This document shows, in pieces, positions 1-5,614 of a DNA stretch of 7,735 bases. Numbering within the stretch: position 1 is the first letter of the stretch; the number at the start of each line of letters is the position of its first letter. The stretch spans positions 1-7,735 of the forward strand of contig DASQNQ010000414.1 of NCBI GenBank assembly GCA_035644895.1. Direction: 5' to 3'. Origin of the DNA: Falsiroseomonas sp035644895. Lineage in GTDB: Bacteria; Pseudomonadota; Alphaproteobacteria; Acetobacterales; Acetobacteraceae. The notes below the pieces were generated by a model that was given only the letters and a program-made list of their open reading frames with translations, did no database searches and was not told the DNA's origin. A program made the position numbers and the translations under genes.

Positions 1-807
1 GGCATCAACGTCGAGACTGTCATCGACGTCGTGCACGCCGAGCTCTCGGAGGCAATCGAACGCCTCGGCTCCGTTGGGGCTGCGGCCTTCGCCAGTCCCG
101 TTCCGCCACGCGGGGTGCCGGTGACCCTGGCCGAGCGCGGCTACCTCCGCGTCGTCGATGAGGATGGGCTGGCCGGCTGGGCAGAGGAGCGGGGCGCGGT
201 CGTCGTGCTGCTGGTGCGGCCAGGCGACTACCTCTTTCCCGGCGCGACTGTAGCGGAACTGGTCCGGGGGCCAGAGGGTGGCGACGCCGAGCGGGCCATC
301 CGCGACGCCTTCTCGGTTGGTTCCAGGCAGGCGGCGGCTCAAGACCTCGAGTTTGCGGTGCGCCAGTTGGTGGAGATCGCACTGCGGGCGCTGTCGCCCG
401 GCATCAACGACCCGTTCACCGCCATCGCCGTCCTCGACCGTCTGGGCGCGGCGCTCTGCGAGATCGCGCCGCGTCACCTGCCCGGCTCCACGGTGGAGCG
501 CGGTGGCCGGGTCGTGCTCCACCGTCAGGTGACGGATTACGCCGGCCTCTGCGATACGATGTTCCACATGATCCGACAGAATGCATCGGGTTCACCAGCG
601 GTGCTGATCCGCCTCTTGGAGACGCTCCGGCGGGTGATCGCGGTCGAGATCCGCGTGGAGCGGCGGGCAGAACTGCTCCGTCACGCAGAGCTGGCCCTGG
701 CGGCAGGGCGCCTCGGCATCGAAGACCCCGCCGATATCGCTGCCCTGGAAAGCCATCGCGCCTCGGTGCCAAGGGCCGATATGCCTCGGCAAGAGGCTCG
801 CCGTTGA
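1..807 (+). CDS. DUF2254 family membrane protein, C-terminal part (5' end outside window)
   Basis: The frame is open from base 1 to a TGA at 805-807, giving 268 visible residues. The true start lies upstream: a GTG at 31 is only an internal valine codon, because the reading frame and family-like sequence continue to its left. The visible part is the soluble C-terminal region of DUF2254 proteins, which are predicted inner-membrane proteins with N-terminal transmembrane helices that are not in this window. Recognisable family stretches are R-P-G-D-Y-L near visible residue 74, Q-D-L-E-F-A-V-R-Q-L-V around 114-124, and the hallmark S-P-G-I-N-D-P-F-T-A at about 132-141. No transmembrane segment is seen in this part. 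The function of the family is unknown and I do not assign one. Its codon use is less GC-biased than that of the genes to the right: a hand count of the 30 codons from base 31 gives about 7 ending in A or T, against 2 in the first 30 of aroE. Family assignment is by motif recognition only. Confidence 0.8.
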   Translation, partial: GINVETVIDVVHAELSEAIERLGSVGAAAFASPVPPRGVPVTLAERGYLRVVDEDGLAGWAEERGAVVVLLVRPGDYLFPGATVAELVRGPEGGDAERAIRDAFSVGSRQAAAQDLEFAVRQLVEIALRALSPGINDPFTAIAVLDRLGAALCEIAPRHLPGSTVERGGRVVLHRQVTDYAGLCDTMFHMIRQNASGSPAVLIRLLETLRRVIAVEIRVERRAELLRHAELALAAGRLGIEDPADIAALESHRASVPRADMPRQEARR

Positions 808-829
808 TGCAGCCGCGACAAGGAAGGGT

Positions 830-859
830 CCGCTTGCCGCCCACTTCCGCGGCAGGCGG
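830..859 (+). terminator. Stem-loop after the DUF2254 gene, possible terminator
   Basis: An 11-bp stem (830-840 paired with 849-859, one G-T wobble) with an 8-base loop begins 22 bases after the DUF2254 stop. No T tract follows, so it is not a classical intrinsic terminator; it could still be a 3'-end hairpin that stabilises the transcript or helps termination. The inverted repeat is seen directly; the role is inference. Confidence 0.4.
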
Positions 860-1110
860 GGCGGCCGAGCGTCTACGGGGAAGTTCGACCCTCCTCGGTG
901 GGCCGCGCGCGGTAACTCTACGTCCGCTTCAGGGAGATCTGGCGCGCCCGGTGGACGACCGACATGGGCGCGAAGCCGCCAAGCATGATCGCTGGCCAGC
1001 AATGTCTGTCCGCGAATCAATACCAGACATACCAGCCGCGGGCATGAGAGTCGCCTTCGGGGCGATAGCCGCTCTTCCGCCCTCGATCCCACACAGTCCC
1101 CAACAGCAGG
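860..1110. other. Gene-free convergent region, no recognisable content
   Basis: About 250 bases between the DUF2254 hairpin and the doxX hairpins. Several open frames cross it on both strands, but none has a convincing start, ribosome site or family-like protein sequence, and they run on into neighbouring genes out of frame. The stretch is less GC-rich to the eye than the DNA to its right. The octamer GTCCGCTT occurs at 828-835 and again at 922-929, and there is a perfect 10-base palindrome at 991-1000; neither forms a clear repeat array. I see no tRNA, small-RNA hallmark or transposon end. It may be a degenerate intergenic repeat or gene remnant, but nothing here proves it. Confidence 0.5.
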
Positions 1111-1113
1111 TTC

Positions 1114-1134
1114 CCAAAGGCCCCCGGCCTTTGG
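1114..1134 (-). terminator. Second hairpin downstream of doxX, possible terminator
   Basis: A perfect 9-bp inverted repeat (1114-1122 with 1126-1134) closed by a 3-base loop. Read on the minus strand, it is the second of two hairpins after the doxX stop. Its distal arm ends CCTTTGGG rather than a long T run. It lies between convergent genes, so it could act on transcription from either side. The structure is seen; the terminator role is inferred from position. Confidence 0.5.
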
Positions 1135-1144
1135 CGGGGAGAGC

Positions 1145-1169
1145 GCGAGAGGGGCGGCGCCCCTCTCGC
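1145..1169 (-). terminator. First hairpin downstream of doxX, likely terminator
   Basis: A perfect 11-bp GC-rich inverted repeat (1145-1155 with 1159-1169) with a 3-base loop, starting 11 bases past the doxX stop codon on the minus strand. There is no T tract; GC-rich hairpins without one are common at gene ends in high-GC bacteria. Together with the hairpin at 1114-1134 it makes a tandem pair ending the gshB-side transcription block and facing the DUF2254 gene. Confidence 0.6.
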
Positions 1170-1180
1170 CGGCACGCCCT

Positions 1181-1606
1181 TCAGGCCGGCTGCAACCCCA
1201 CCACGCGCCGCGCCCGCGTGTCCCAGGCCAGCGCGCCCGCGCCGAGGCCCGCCTGCGCGATCAGCGCCACCGTCCAGAAGGCCGGGTATTCCCAGCCGCC
1301 ATGGGTCGAGGTGTAGATCCACCCGTTCGGGAATTGCTGCACCACGATGCCCGCCATCAGCCCGGCCAGCACGAGCGAGACCTCCCTCACCCGCACGCCG
1401 AGGATCAGCGCCAGGCCGCCCGCCGCCTCCAGCGCCGTGACGGCGTAGGCGAACCAGGCCGGGTAGCCCTGGGAGACGAACCAGGGCACGACATGGACCA
1501 TCCCGGCCGTGACCACCTTCCACCAGATGGCATGGGCCAGGAACAGCACGCCCATCGTCACGCGCAGCAGCGTGGCCGCGTAGGGCGCGGTGGCAGGCAT
1601 CGTCAT
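1181..1606 (-). CDS. DoxX family membrane protein
   Basis: A 141-residue integral membrane protein of the DoxX type. Four hydrophobic segments fit the usual four-helix layout: about 11-29, 50-70, 76-92 and 109-128, with a hydrophilic loop (N-G-W-I-Y-T-S-T-H-G-G-W-E-Y) before the last helix. That loop, with its F-P-N-G-W motif, is typical of small DoxX proteins. DoxX relatives occur in respiratory or redox membrane complexes, such as thiosulfate:quinone oxidoreductase in Acidianus and an oxidoreductase complex in Mycobacterium tuberculosis, but the role of short proteobacterial members is not settled. The ATG at 1606 overlaps the stop of the phosphatase gene (ATGA), which suggests translational coupling. 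A second in-frame ATG at 1600 is also possible: the Shine-Dalgarno at 1610-1615 is 3 bases from the first and 9 from the second. The downstream end is marked by two hairpins. Family call firm, exact start and function less so. Confidence 0.85.
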   Translation of the reverse strand: MTMPATAPYAATLLRVTMGVLFLAHAIWWKVVTAGMVHVVPWFVSQGYPAWFAYAVTALEAAGGLALILGVRVREVSLVLAGLMAGIVVQQFPNGWIYTSTHGGWEYPAFWTVALIAQAGLGAGALAWDTRARRVVGLQPA

Positions 1607-2217
1607 CGGACCTCCGTCAGGCGCAGGGGTTCGGGCGGGGCAAGGCGGAGCCAGCCATCCGGCGCCACCTGGCCGAGCAGGGTGAAGCGGCCCCCGCCCT
1701 CGGGCCGCAGCACGGCGGCGGCGCCCTGCGGCTCGAGCCGCGGGCCGCCCGCGTGGATCAGGTGGTAGGAGTGGCCGACGAGGACCAGGTTGCCTCCCGG
1801 CGGCGGCGCGTCGGGGATCAGCGCGCGCAGCGCCTCCCCCATGCGCGCATGGGCCGCGGCGTCCAGGTGCCGCTCCAGCGCGAGGCCCGGCGCGGGCTCC
1901 ACGCGGCCGAAGGCGAGGGTGGCGGTCTCCATCGTTCGGCAGAAGGGGCTGGCCAGCACCTCGCCGACCGGGATCCCCAGCGTCCGGAACGCCTCTCCGA
2001 TTTCTGCTGCCTGCACGCGGCCTGCGGCGTTCAGGTTGCGCTGCGTCGCGCAGTCGCCGACCACGGCGTTCGCGCTGTCCGGGTTGGCGGGGCCGGTCTC
2101 GGCGTGGCGGAGGAACACCACCAGCCCGCCCGCGCGCAACGCGCCGAGCAGCCCGGCCTCCTCCGCCAGGGCCGTTCCCGGCAACAGGAGGGCGAGCAGG
2201 GCCAGGGCATGTCGCAT
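1603..2217 (-). CDS. Secreted histidine phosphatase (phosphoglycerate-mutase-like superfamily)
   Basis: A 204-residue member of the histidine phosphatase superfamily. Starting at the ATG at 2217 gives a clean signal peptide: M-R-H, a leucine/alanine-rich core, and a likely cleavage site A-L-A before E-E at residues 18-19. The open frame reaches 2277, but the extra 20 residues are arginine-rich and would bury the signal, so I reject them. Catalytic features: L-R-H-A-E at 36-40, with H38 the expected phospho-acceptor; R94 in S-P-F-C-R-T-M-E-T-A; and a second histidine, H149, in V-G-H-S. These make up the usual phosphate pocket. The substrate is unknown. Ais-type periplasmic lipopolysaccharide phosphatases are one comparison, but I see nothing that decides it. 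It sits 104 bases after gshB and its stop overlaps the doxX start, so the two downstream genes are coupled. No frameshift or missing key residue is visible. Confidence 0.85.
   Translation of the reverse strand: MRHALALLALLLPGTALAEEAGLLGALRAGGLVVFLRHAETGPANPDSANAVVGDCATQRNLNAAGRVQAAEIGEAFRTLGIPVGEVLASPFCRTMETATLAFGRVEPAPGLALERHLDAAAHARMGEALRALIPDAPPPGGNLVLVGHSYHLIHAGGPRLEPQGAAAVLRPEGGGRFTLLGQVAPDGWLRLAPPEPLRLTEVR
1610..1615 (-). promoter_or_regulatory. Shine-Dalgarno GGAGGT for doxX
   Basis: The minus strand reads GGAGGT inside the last codons of the phosphatase gene. It lies 3 bases before the ATG at 1606 and 9 before the ATG at 1600, so it supports initiation here but leaves both starts open: the spacing is short for the first and long for the second. 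Confidence 0.6.
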
Positions 2218-2321
2218 GGGTGGGGGTGCCTCTCCGGTTCGTGCTGCGAGATGGCTGCCGGACCGGCACCGCAACACCCTACAACCTCGTGACCTCCCCG
2301 TAATCCTTCAAGGGGGCAGCG

Positions 2322-3269
2322 CTATCCCCGGCGTGCCTCGATCGCGTCCCAGATCGCCCGCTCCAGCGGCACGCCGTCGAAGCGCGCGATCTCCTGCAGT
2401 CCGGTGGGCGAGGTGACGTTGATCTCGGTCAGGTAGTCGCCGATCACGTCGATGCCGACGAAGATCATGCCCTGCCGGGACAGCTCCGGCCCGATGCGCG
2501 CGCAGATCTCGCGCTCCCGGTCCGTGAGCTTGGTGGGCTCCGGCCGGCCGCCGACATGCATGTTGGACCGCGCCTCGCCCTCGGCCGGCACTCGGTTGAT
2601 GGCGCCCATCGCGACGCCGTCCACCAGGATGATGCGCTTGTCGCCGCGCCGCACGTCGGGGACGTAGCGCTGCACCACGATCGGTTCGCGCGAGCGTTCG
2701 GTGAACATCTCCATCAGGGCGTTCAGGTTCGGGTCGCCCGGCCTCACATGGAACACCCCCGCGCCGCCATTGCCGAAGAGCGGCTTGAGGATGATGTCGC
2801 CGTGGCGGTCCCGGAACCTGCGGATCTGCGCGATGTCGGCGGTGATCAGCGTCTCCGGCATCAGCTCCGGGAAGTGGGTGACGAACAGCTTCTCCGGCGC
2901 GTTGCGGACGGAGGCCGGGTCGTTCACCACCAGCGTCCTCGGGTGGATGTGCTCCAGGATGTGGGTGGCCGTGATGTAGGCCATGTCGAAGGGCGGGTCC
3001 TGGCGCATCAGCACCACGTCCACGCCCGAGAGGTCCAGCTCCTCGGGCGCGCCGAAGGCGTGGTGGTTGCCCCGCTCCCGCCGCACCGTCACGGGCCGCG
3101 CCTGCGCCACGACCCGCCCGGCCAGCAGCGACAGGTGGCGCGGGTGGTAGTGCCACAGGGCGTGGCCCCTCGCCTGCGCCTCCAGCATCAGGGCGAAGGT
3201 GCTGTCGGCGTCGATGTTGATCGCCTCGATCGGGTCCATCTGCACCGCGACGCGCAGGATCTTCGCCAT
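2322..3269 (-). CDS. gshB: Glutathione synthase
   Basis: Glutathione synthase joins gamma-glutamylcysteine and glycine using ATP, the second step of glutathione synthesis in the cytoplasm. The protein is 315 residues, essentially the length of the E. coli enzyme (316). The N-terminal domain starts with the typical V-Q-M-D-P-I-E-A-I-N pattern at 9-18 and carries M-R-Q-D-P-P-F-D at 88-95. The ATP-grasp part has K-P-L-F-G-N-G-G-A-G-V-F at 162-173 (glycine-rich loop), G-D-K-R-I-I-L-V-D-G at 209-218, N-M-H-V-G-G-R at 236-242, and the metal and substrate-binding E-I-N-V-T-S-P-T-G-L-Q at 282-292. The start at 3269 is chosen because the family begins just there and GGGAGA (3278-3283) lies 8 bases upstream; the long upstream extension of the frame is arginine/proline-rich noise across the divergent region. 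The gene is transcribed away from aroE and is first in a block with the phosphatase and doxX. Confidence 0.95.
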   Translation of the reverse strand: MAKILRVAVQMDPIEAINIDADSTFALMLEAQARGHALWHYHPRHLSLLAGRVVAQARPVTVRRERGNHHAFGAPEELDLSGVDVVLMRQDPPFDMAYITATHILEHIHPRTLVVNDPASVRNAPEKLFVTHFPELMPETLITADIAQIRRFRDRHGDIILKPLFGNGGAGVFHVRPGDPNLNALMEMFTERSREPIVVQRYVPDVRRGDKRIILVDGVAMGAINRVPAEGEARSNMHVGGRPEPTKLTDREREICARIGPELSRQGMIFVGIDVIGDYLTEINVTSPTGLQEIARFDGVPLERAIWDAIEARRG

Positions 3270-3409
3270 GGCAGGGCTCTCCCGTCCTTCTGGCCCAACC
3301 CTTCGCATCATGCCGCACGGCAGGGAAGGGGCCAGGGGAGGAGTCAGCGGGGAGGCCGGTTGGGGGGCAAGCGGTTGACCCCGCCCGCCGGGCGGGGCAC
3401 CTGCGAGGC
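3270..3409. promoter_or_regulatory. Divergent intergenic region between gshB and aroE
   Basis: This 140-base region must hold the promoters for gshB (leftward) and for the aroE-coaE-dnaQ block (rightward). I cannot pick out a convincing -35/-10 pair for either. A TTGACC at 3375-3380 resembles a -35 but has no matching -10 before aroE. The plus strand carries five runs of three or more G between 3323 and 3367, followed by a GC-rich dyad at 3379-3397. Confidence 0.5.
3379..3397. repeat. GC-rich 19-base dyad just before aroE
   Basis: A perfect inverted repeat with 9-base arms (3379-3387 and 3389-3397) around one central base. It ends 12 bases before the aroE ATG. It could be an operator, or a hairpin in the aroE leader that would crowd the ribosome site. 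The symmetry is seen; the role is open. Confidence 0.5.
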
Positions 3410-4246
3410 ATGATCCTCTCCGGCCAGGCGAGGCGCGCCGGCGTGCTGGGCTGGCCCGTCGCCCATTCCCGCTCCCCGCGCCTGCATGGCTTCTGGCTGC
3501 GGCGCCACGGCATCGACGGCGCCTACCTGCCGCTGCCGGTGCGCCCCGAACGCTTCGCCGATGCCGTGCGGGCACTGGCGGATCTCGGCTTCGCGGGAGC
3601 CAACGTGACCATCCCGCACAAGGAGGCGGCCTTCGCCCTGTGTGACGACGTCGCGCCTTCCGCCCGCCGCGCCGGCGCGGTGAACACGCTGGTCTTCCGC
3701 GACGGGCGCATCGCGGGTTCGAACACCGATGGCTGGGGCTGGCTCGAGAGCCTGTGGCAGGCCGTGCCCGGCTTCGATGCCGCCGCAGGCCCGGCCGTGA
3801 TCCTCGGCGCAGGCGGGGCCGCGCGCGCGGTCGCGGCCACGCTGCTCGACGCCGGCTGCCCGCGCCTGACCCTCGTGAACCGCACGCCCGGCCGGGCGGA
3901 GGCGCTGGCGCGGCAGTTGGGTGGGCCCGTACAGGTGACGGAGGCCGCGCCGCTTGCCGACGCGACGCTGCTGGTCAACACCACCTCGCTCGGCATGGCC
4001 GGGCAACCGCCGCTGCTGCTCGACCTCTCGGCCCTGCCGGCGGGGGCGGTGGTGAGCGACCTGGTCTACGTGCCGCTCGAGACGCCGCTGCTGGCCGCCG
4101 CCCGCGCGCGCGGGCTGACGGGCGTGGACGGGCTCGGGATGCTGCTGCACCAGGCGCGCCCGGGCTTCGCCGCCTGGTTCGGCGTGGAGCCGGAGGTGGA
4201 CGCGGCGCTGCGGGACTTCGTGGCGCAGGATGTTCCGTTGCGATGA
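3410..4246 (+). CDS. aroE: Shikimate dehydrogenase
   Basis: Shikimate dehydrogenase reduces 3-dehydroshikimate to shikimate with NADPH, in the pathway to aromatic amino acids. The 278 residues match the family length. Substrate-binding and catalytic motifs are all present: H-S-R-S-P at 19-23, N-V-T-I-P-H-K at 65-71 with catalytic K71, N92 in A-V-N-T, and N-T-D at 105-107 with D107. The Rossmann half has G-A-G-G-A-A-R at 133-139 and N-R-T at 157-159, the usual NADPH loop with an arginine for the phosphate. Further on come V-N-T-T-S-L-G-M at 189-196, and Q248 in M-L-L-H-Q-A. The ATG at 3410 is chosen because the protein begins in register with the family; the ribosome site before it is weak (GCGAGG, one base from the ATG). 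The gene is first in a plus-strand block, and its stop overlaps the coaE start by four bases. Confidence 0.95.
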   Translation: MILSGQARRAGVLGWPVAHSRSPRLHGFWLRRHGIDGAYLPLPVRPERFADAVRALADLGFAGANVTIPHKEAAFALCDDVAPSARRAGAVNTLVFRDGRIAGSNTDGWGWLESLWQAVPGFDAAAGPAVILGAGGAARAVAATLLDAGCPRLTLVNRTPGRAEALARQLGGPVQVTEAAPLADATLLVNTTSLGMAGQPPLLLDLSALPAGAVVSDLVYVPLETPLLAAARARGLTGVDGLGMLLHQARPGFAAWFGVEPEVDAALRDFVAQDVPLR

Positions 4247-4845
4247 AGGTGCTCGGCCTGACGGGCAGCATCGGCATGGGGAAGTCCACGGCGGCCAACA
4301 CCTTCCGCCGCCTGCGCGTGCCCGTCTTCGACGCCGACGCCGCCGTCCACCGTCTGCAAGGGCCCGGCGGCGCCGCGGTCGGGCCGATCGAGGCCGCCTT
4401 CCCCGGCACGACGCGGGACGGCCTCCGCGGCCGGCGGGTGGACCGGGAGGCGCTGCGCGCCCGCGCCCTGCCCGACCCCGCCGCGATGACGCGGCTGGAG
4501 CGCATCGTCCACCCGCTCGTGCGGCGGGAGGAGCGGCGCTTCCTGGCCGCCGCCCGGCGCCGCGGCGCGCGGATCGTCGTGCTCGACATCCCCCTGCTGT
4601 TCGAGACGGGGGGGGAGGCGCGGGTGGATGCCGTGGTGGTGGTGACCGCGCCCGCCCGCATCCAGCGCGCCCGCGTGCTGCGCCGGCCCGGCATGACGGA
4701 GCAGCGGCTGGCCGCCATCCTCGCCCGCCAGGTGCCGGACGCCGAGAAGCGCCGCCGTGCCGACCACCTGGTCCACACCGGCCTGTCGCGCCATGCCGCC
4801 CAGCGCGCGATCCGGCGGATCGTGGCCGGGCTGCGACGTTCCTGA
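4243..4845 (+). CDS. coaE: Dephospho-CoA kinase
   Basis: Dephospho-CoA kinase phosphorylates the ribose 3'-OH of dephospho-CoA with ATP, the last step of coenzyme A synthesis. The protein has 200 residues, close to the family's usual 200-206. The P-loop G-S-I-G-M-G-K-S-T is at 8-16, followed by F-D-A-D-A-A-V-H at 29-36 (substrate-binding aspartate region), I-V-H-P at 88-91, and L-D-I-P-L-L-F-E-T-G at 114-123 from the CoA-binding side. The C-terminal half is very arginine-rich. The ATG lies inside the aroE stop (ATGA), so translation is probably coupled; no strong separate Shine-Dalgarno is visible. Eight consecutive G bases (4608-4615) fall within the E-T-G-G-E codons, and the frame stays intact there. 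The gene is followed after 12 bases by dnaQ. Confidence 0.95.
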   Translation: MKVLGLTGSIGMGKSTAANTFRRLRVPVFDADAAVHRLQGPGGAAVGPIEAAFPGTTRDGLRGRRVDREALRARALPDPAAMTRLERIVHPLVRREERRFLAAARRRGARIVVLDIPLLFETGGEARVDAVVVVTAPARIQRARVLRRPGMTEQRLAAILARQVPDAEKRRRADHLVHTGLSRHAAQRAIRRIVAGLRRS

Positions 4846-4850
4846 AGGAG
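4845..4850 (+). promoter_or_regulatory. Shine-Dalgarno AAGGAG for dnaQ
   Basis: AAGGAG lies 7 bases before the dnaQ ATG and shares its first base with the last base of the coaE TGA. This fixes the dnaQ start and puts the ribosome site where a ribosome finishing coaE would stop. Confidence 0.75.
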
Positions 4851-4857
4851 TAGCGCG

Positions 4858-5568
4858 ATGCGCCAGATCGTCCTCGACACCGAAACCACCGGCCTCGACC
4901 CGCAGACCGGCGACCGGGTGATCGAGGTTGCAGCGATCGAGCTGCACAACTTCATTCCCACGGGCGGCGAGTTCCACCGCGTGATCGACCCCGAGCGCGA
5001 CGTGCCGGAGGAGAGCACCCGGGTCCACGGCTTCACGGCCGAGATGCTGCGCGGCAAGCCCCGCTTCGCGGACATCGCGGCCGACCTGCTGGCCTTCCTG
5101 GGCGAGGCCGAGATCATCGCCCACAACGCCCCCTTCGACTTCGGCTTCCTGGACGCCGAGCTGCTCCGCGCCGGGCGCCCGAAGCTGGATCGCGCCCGCA
5201 TGGTGGACACGCTGGCCATCGCCAAGCGCCGCTACCCCGGCCTGCCGAACAGCCTGGACGCGCTGTGCCGGCGCCTCGGCGTGGATAATTCGATGCGCAC
5301 GAGCCACAACGCGCTCCTCGACGTGCGCCTGCTGTCGCAGGTCTACCTGGAGCTGATGGGCGGCAAGCAGCCAGGACTTGAGCTGGCCGCCCAGGGCACC
5401 GGGCGGACGGAGGCCGAGATCGCCGCGGCCGCCCCGGTCGCCCGCACCCCGCGGCCGGTCGTGCCCTCGCCCGCGCAGCTCGAGGCGCATGCGGCCTTCG
5501 TGGCGGGCAAGCTGAAGGACGCGCTCTGGCTCAAGCCGCCCTTCGCGCCTGGGACGAAGGCCGAATAG
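4858..5568 (+). CDS. dnaQ: DNA polymerase III epsilon subunit (proofreading exonuclease)
   Basis: The epsilon subunit is the 3'-5' proofreading exonuclease of the replicative polymerase, bound to the alpha subunit and the sliding clamp. The protein has 236 residues (E. coli: 243). The DEDDh active site is complete: D7 and E9 in D-T-E-T-T-G (Exo I), D94 in H-N-A-P-F-D (Exo II), and H150 and D155 in S-H-N-A-L-L-D (Exo III), with the same His-Asp spacing as the E. coli enzyme. Straight after the exonuclease domain, Q-P-G-L-E-L at 171-176 fits the loose pattern of clamp-binding motifs. Residues from about 178 to 236 form an alanine/proline-rich linker and tail, where alpha-subunit binding is expected. 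It follows coaE by 12 bases with a good Shine-Dalgarno. The aroE-coaE-dnaQ order is common in Alphaproteobacteria. Confidence 0.93.
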   Translation: MRQIVLDTETTGLDPQTGDRVIEVAAIELHNFIPTGGEFHRVIDPERDVPEESTRVHGFTAEMLRGKPRFADIAADLLAFLGEAEIIAHNAPFDFGFLDAELLRAGRPKLDRARMVDTLAIAKRRYPGLPNSLDALCRRLGVDNSMRTSHNALLDVRLLSQVYLELMGGKQPGLELAAQGTGRTEAEIAAAAPVARTPRPVVPSPAQLEAHAAFVAGKLKDALWLKPPFAPGTKAE

Positions 5569-5602
5569 GGCCGCACCCCTCCCCTTACCCGGCGCAAGCC
5601 CC

Positions 5603-5608
5603 TAGATT
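5603..5608 (+). promoter_or_regulatory. Possible -10 element (TAGATT) for lutA
   Basis: TAGATT lies in the 46-base gap after dnaQ. If it is a -10 hexamer, transcription would start about 6-7 bases further on, at or next to the lutA ATG at 5615, giving a leaderless message. I see no good -35 at the right distance. The weak ribosome site before lutA fits this reading, but chance is a real alternative. Confidence 0.25.
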
Positions 5609-5614
5609 GGCGGG

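Noticed and set aside
991..1000. Ten-base perfect palindrome
   Set aside because: Isolated, not near a promoter or gene start, and expected by chance in GC-rich DNA.
592..1092. Minus-strand open frame (166 codons) covering the convergent gap
   Set aside because: It overlaps the end of the DUF2254 gene in antisense and shows no protein-like conservation pattern to the eye.
804..1316. Plus-strand open frame (170 codons) covering the convergent gap
   Set aside because: It runs into doxX on the opposite strand, is low-complexity and basic, and has no ribosome site or recognisable domain.
2256..2268. Thirteen-base dyad (6-bp arms) between gshB and the phosphatase
   Set aside because: Too short to claim a terminator, with no T tract; noted only as a weak symmetry in a 104-base gap.
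2218..2277. Twenty-residue extension of the histidine phosphatase
   Set aside because: It would put an arginine-rich leader before a textbook signal peptide; the ATG at 2217 explains the protein better.
3375..3380. TTGACC as a -35 box for aroE
   Set aside because: No -10-like sequence at 16-18 bases; the spacing falls on GC-rich dyad sequence.
3270..3575. N-terminal extension of GshB by 102 residues
   Set aside because: It is arginine/proline-rich, crosses the divergent region into aroE, and the family begins at the ATG at 3269.
4066..5490. Long minus-strand open frame (474 codons) opposite aroE, coaE and dnaQ
   Set aside because: It lies opposite three clear housekeeping genes; G/C-rich third positions remove stops from opposite frames, and its protein shows no family-like motif.
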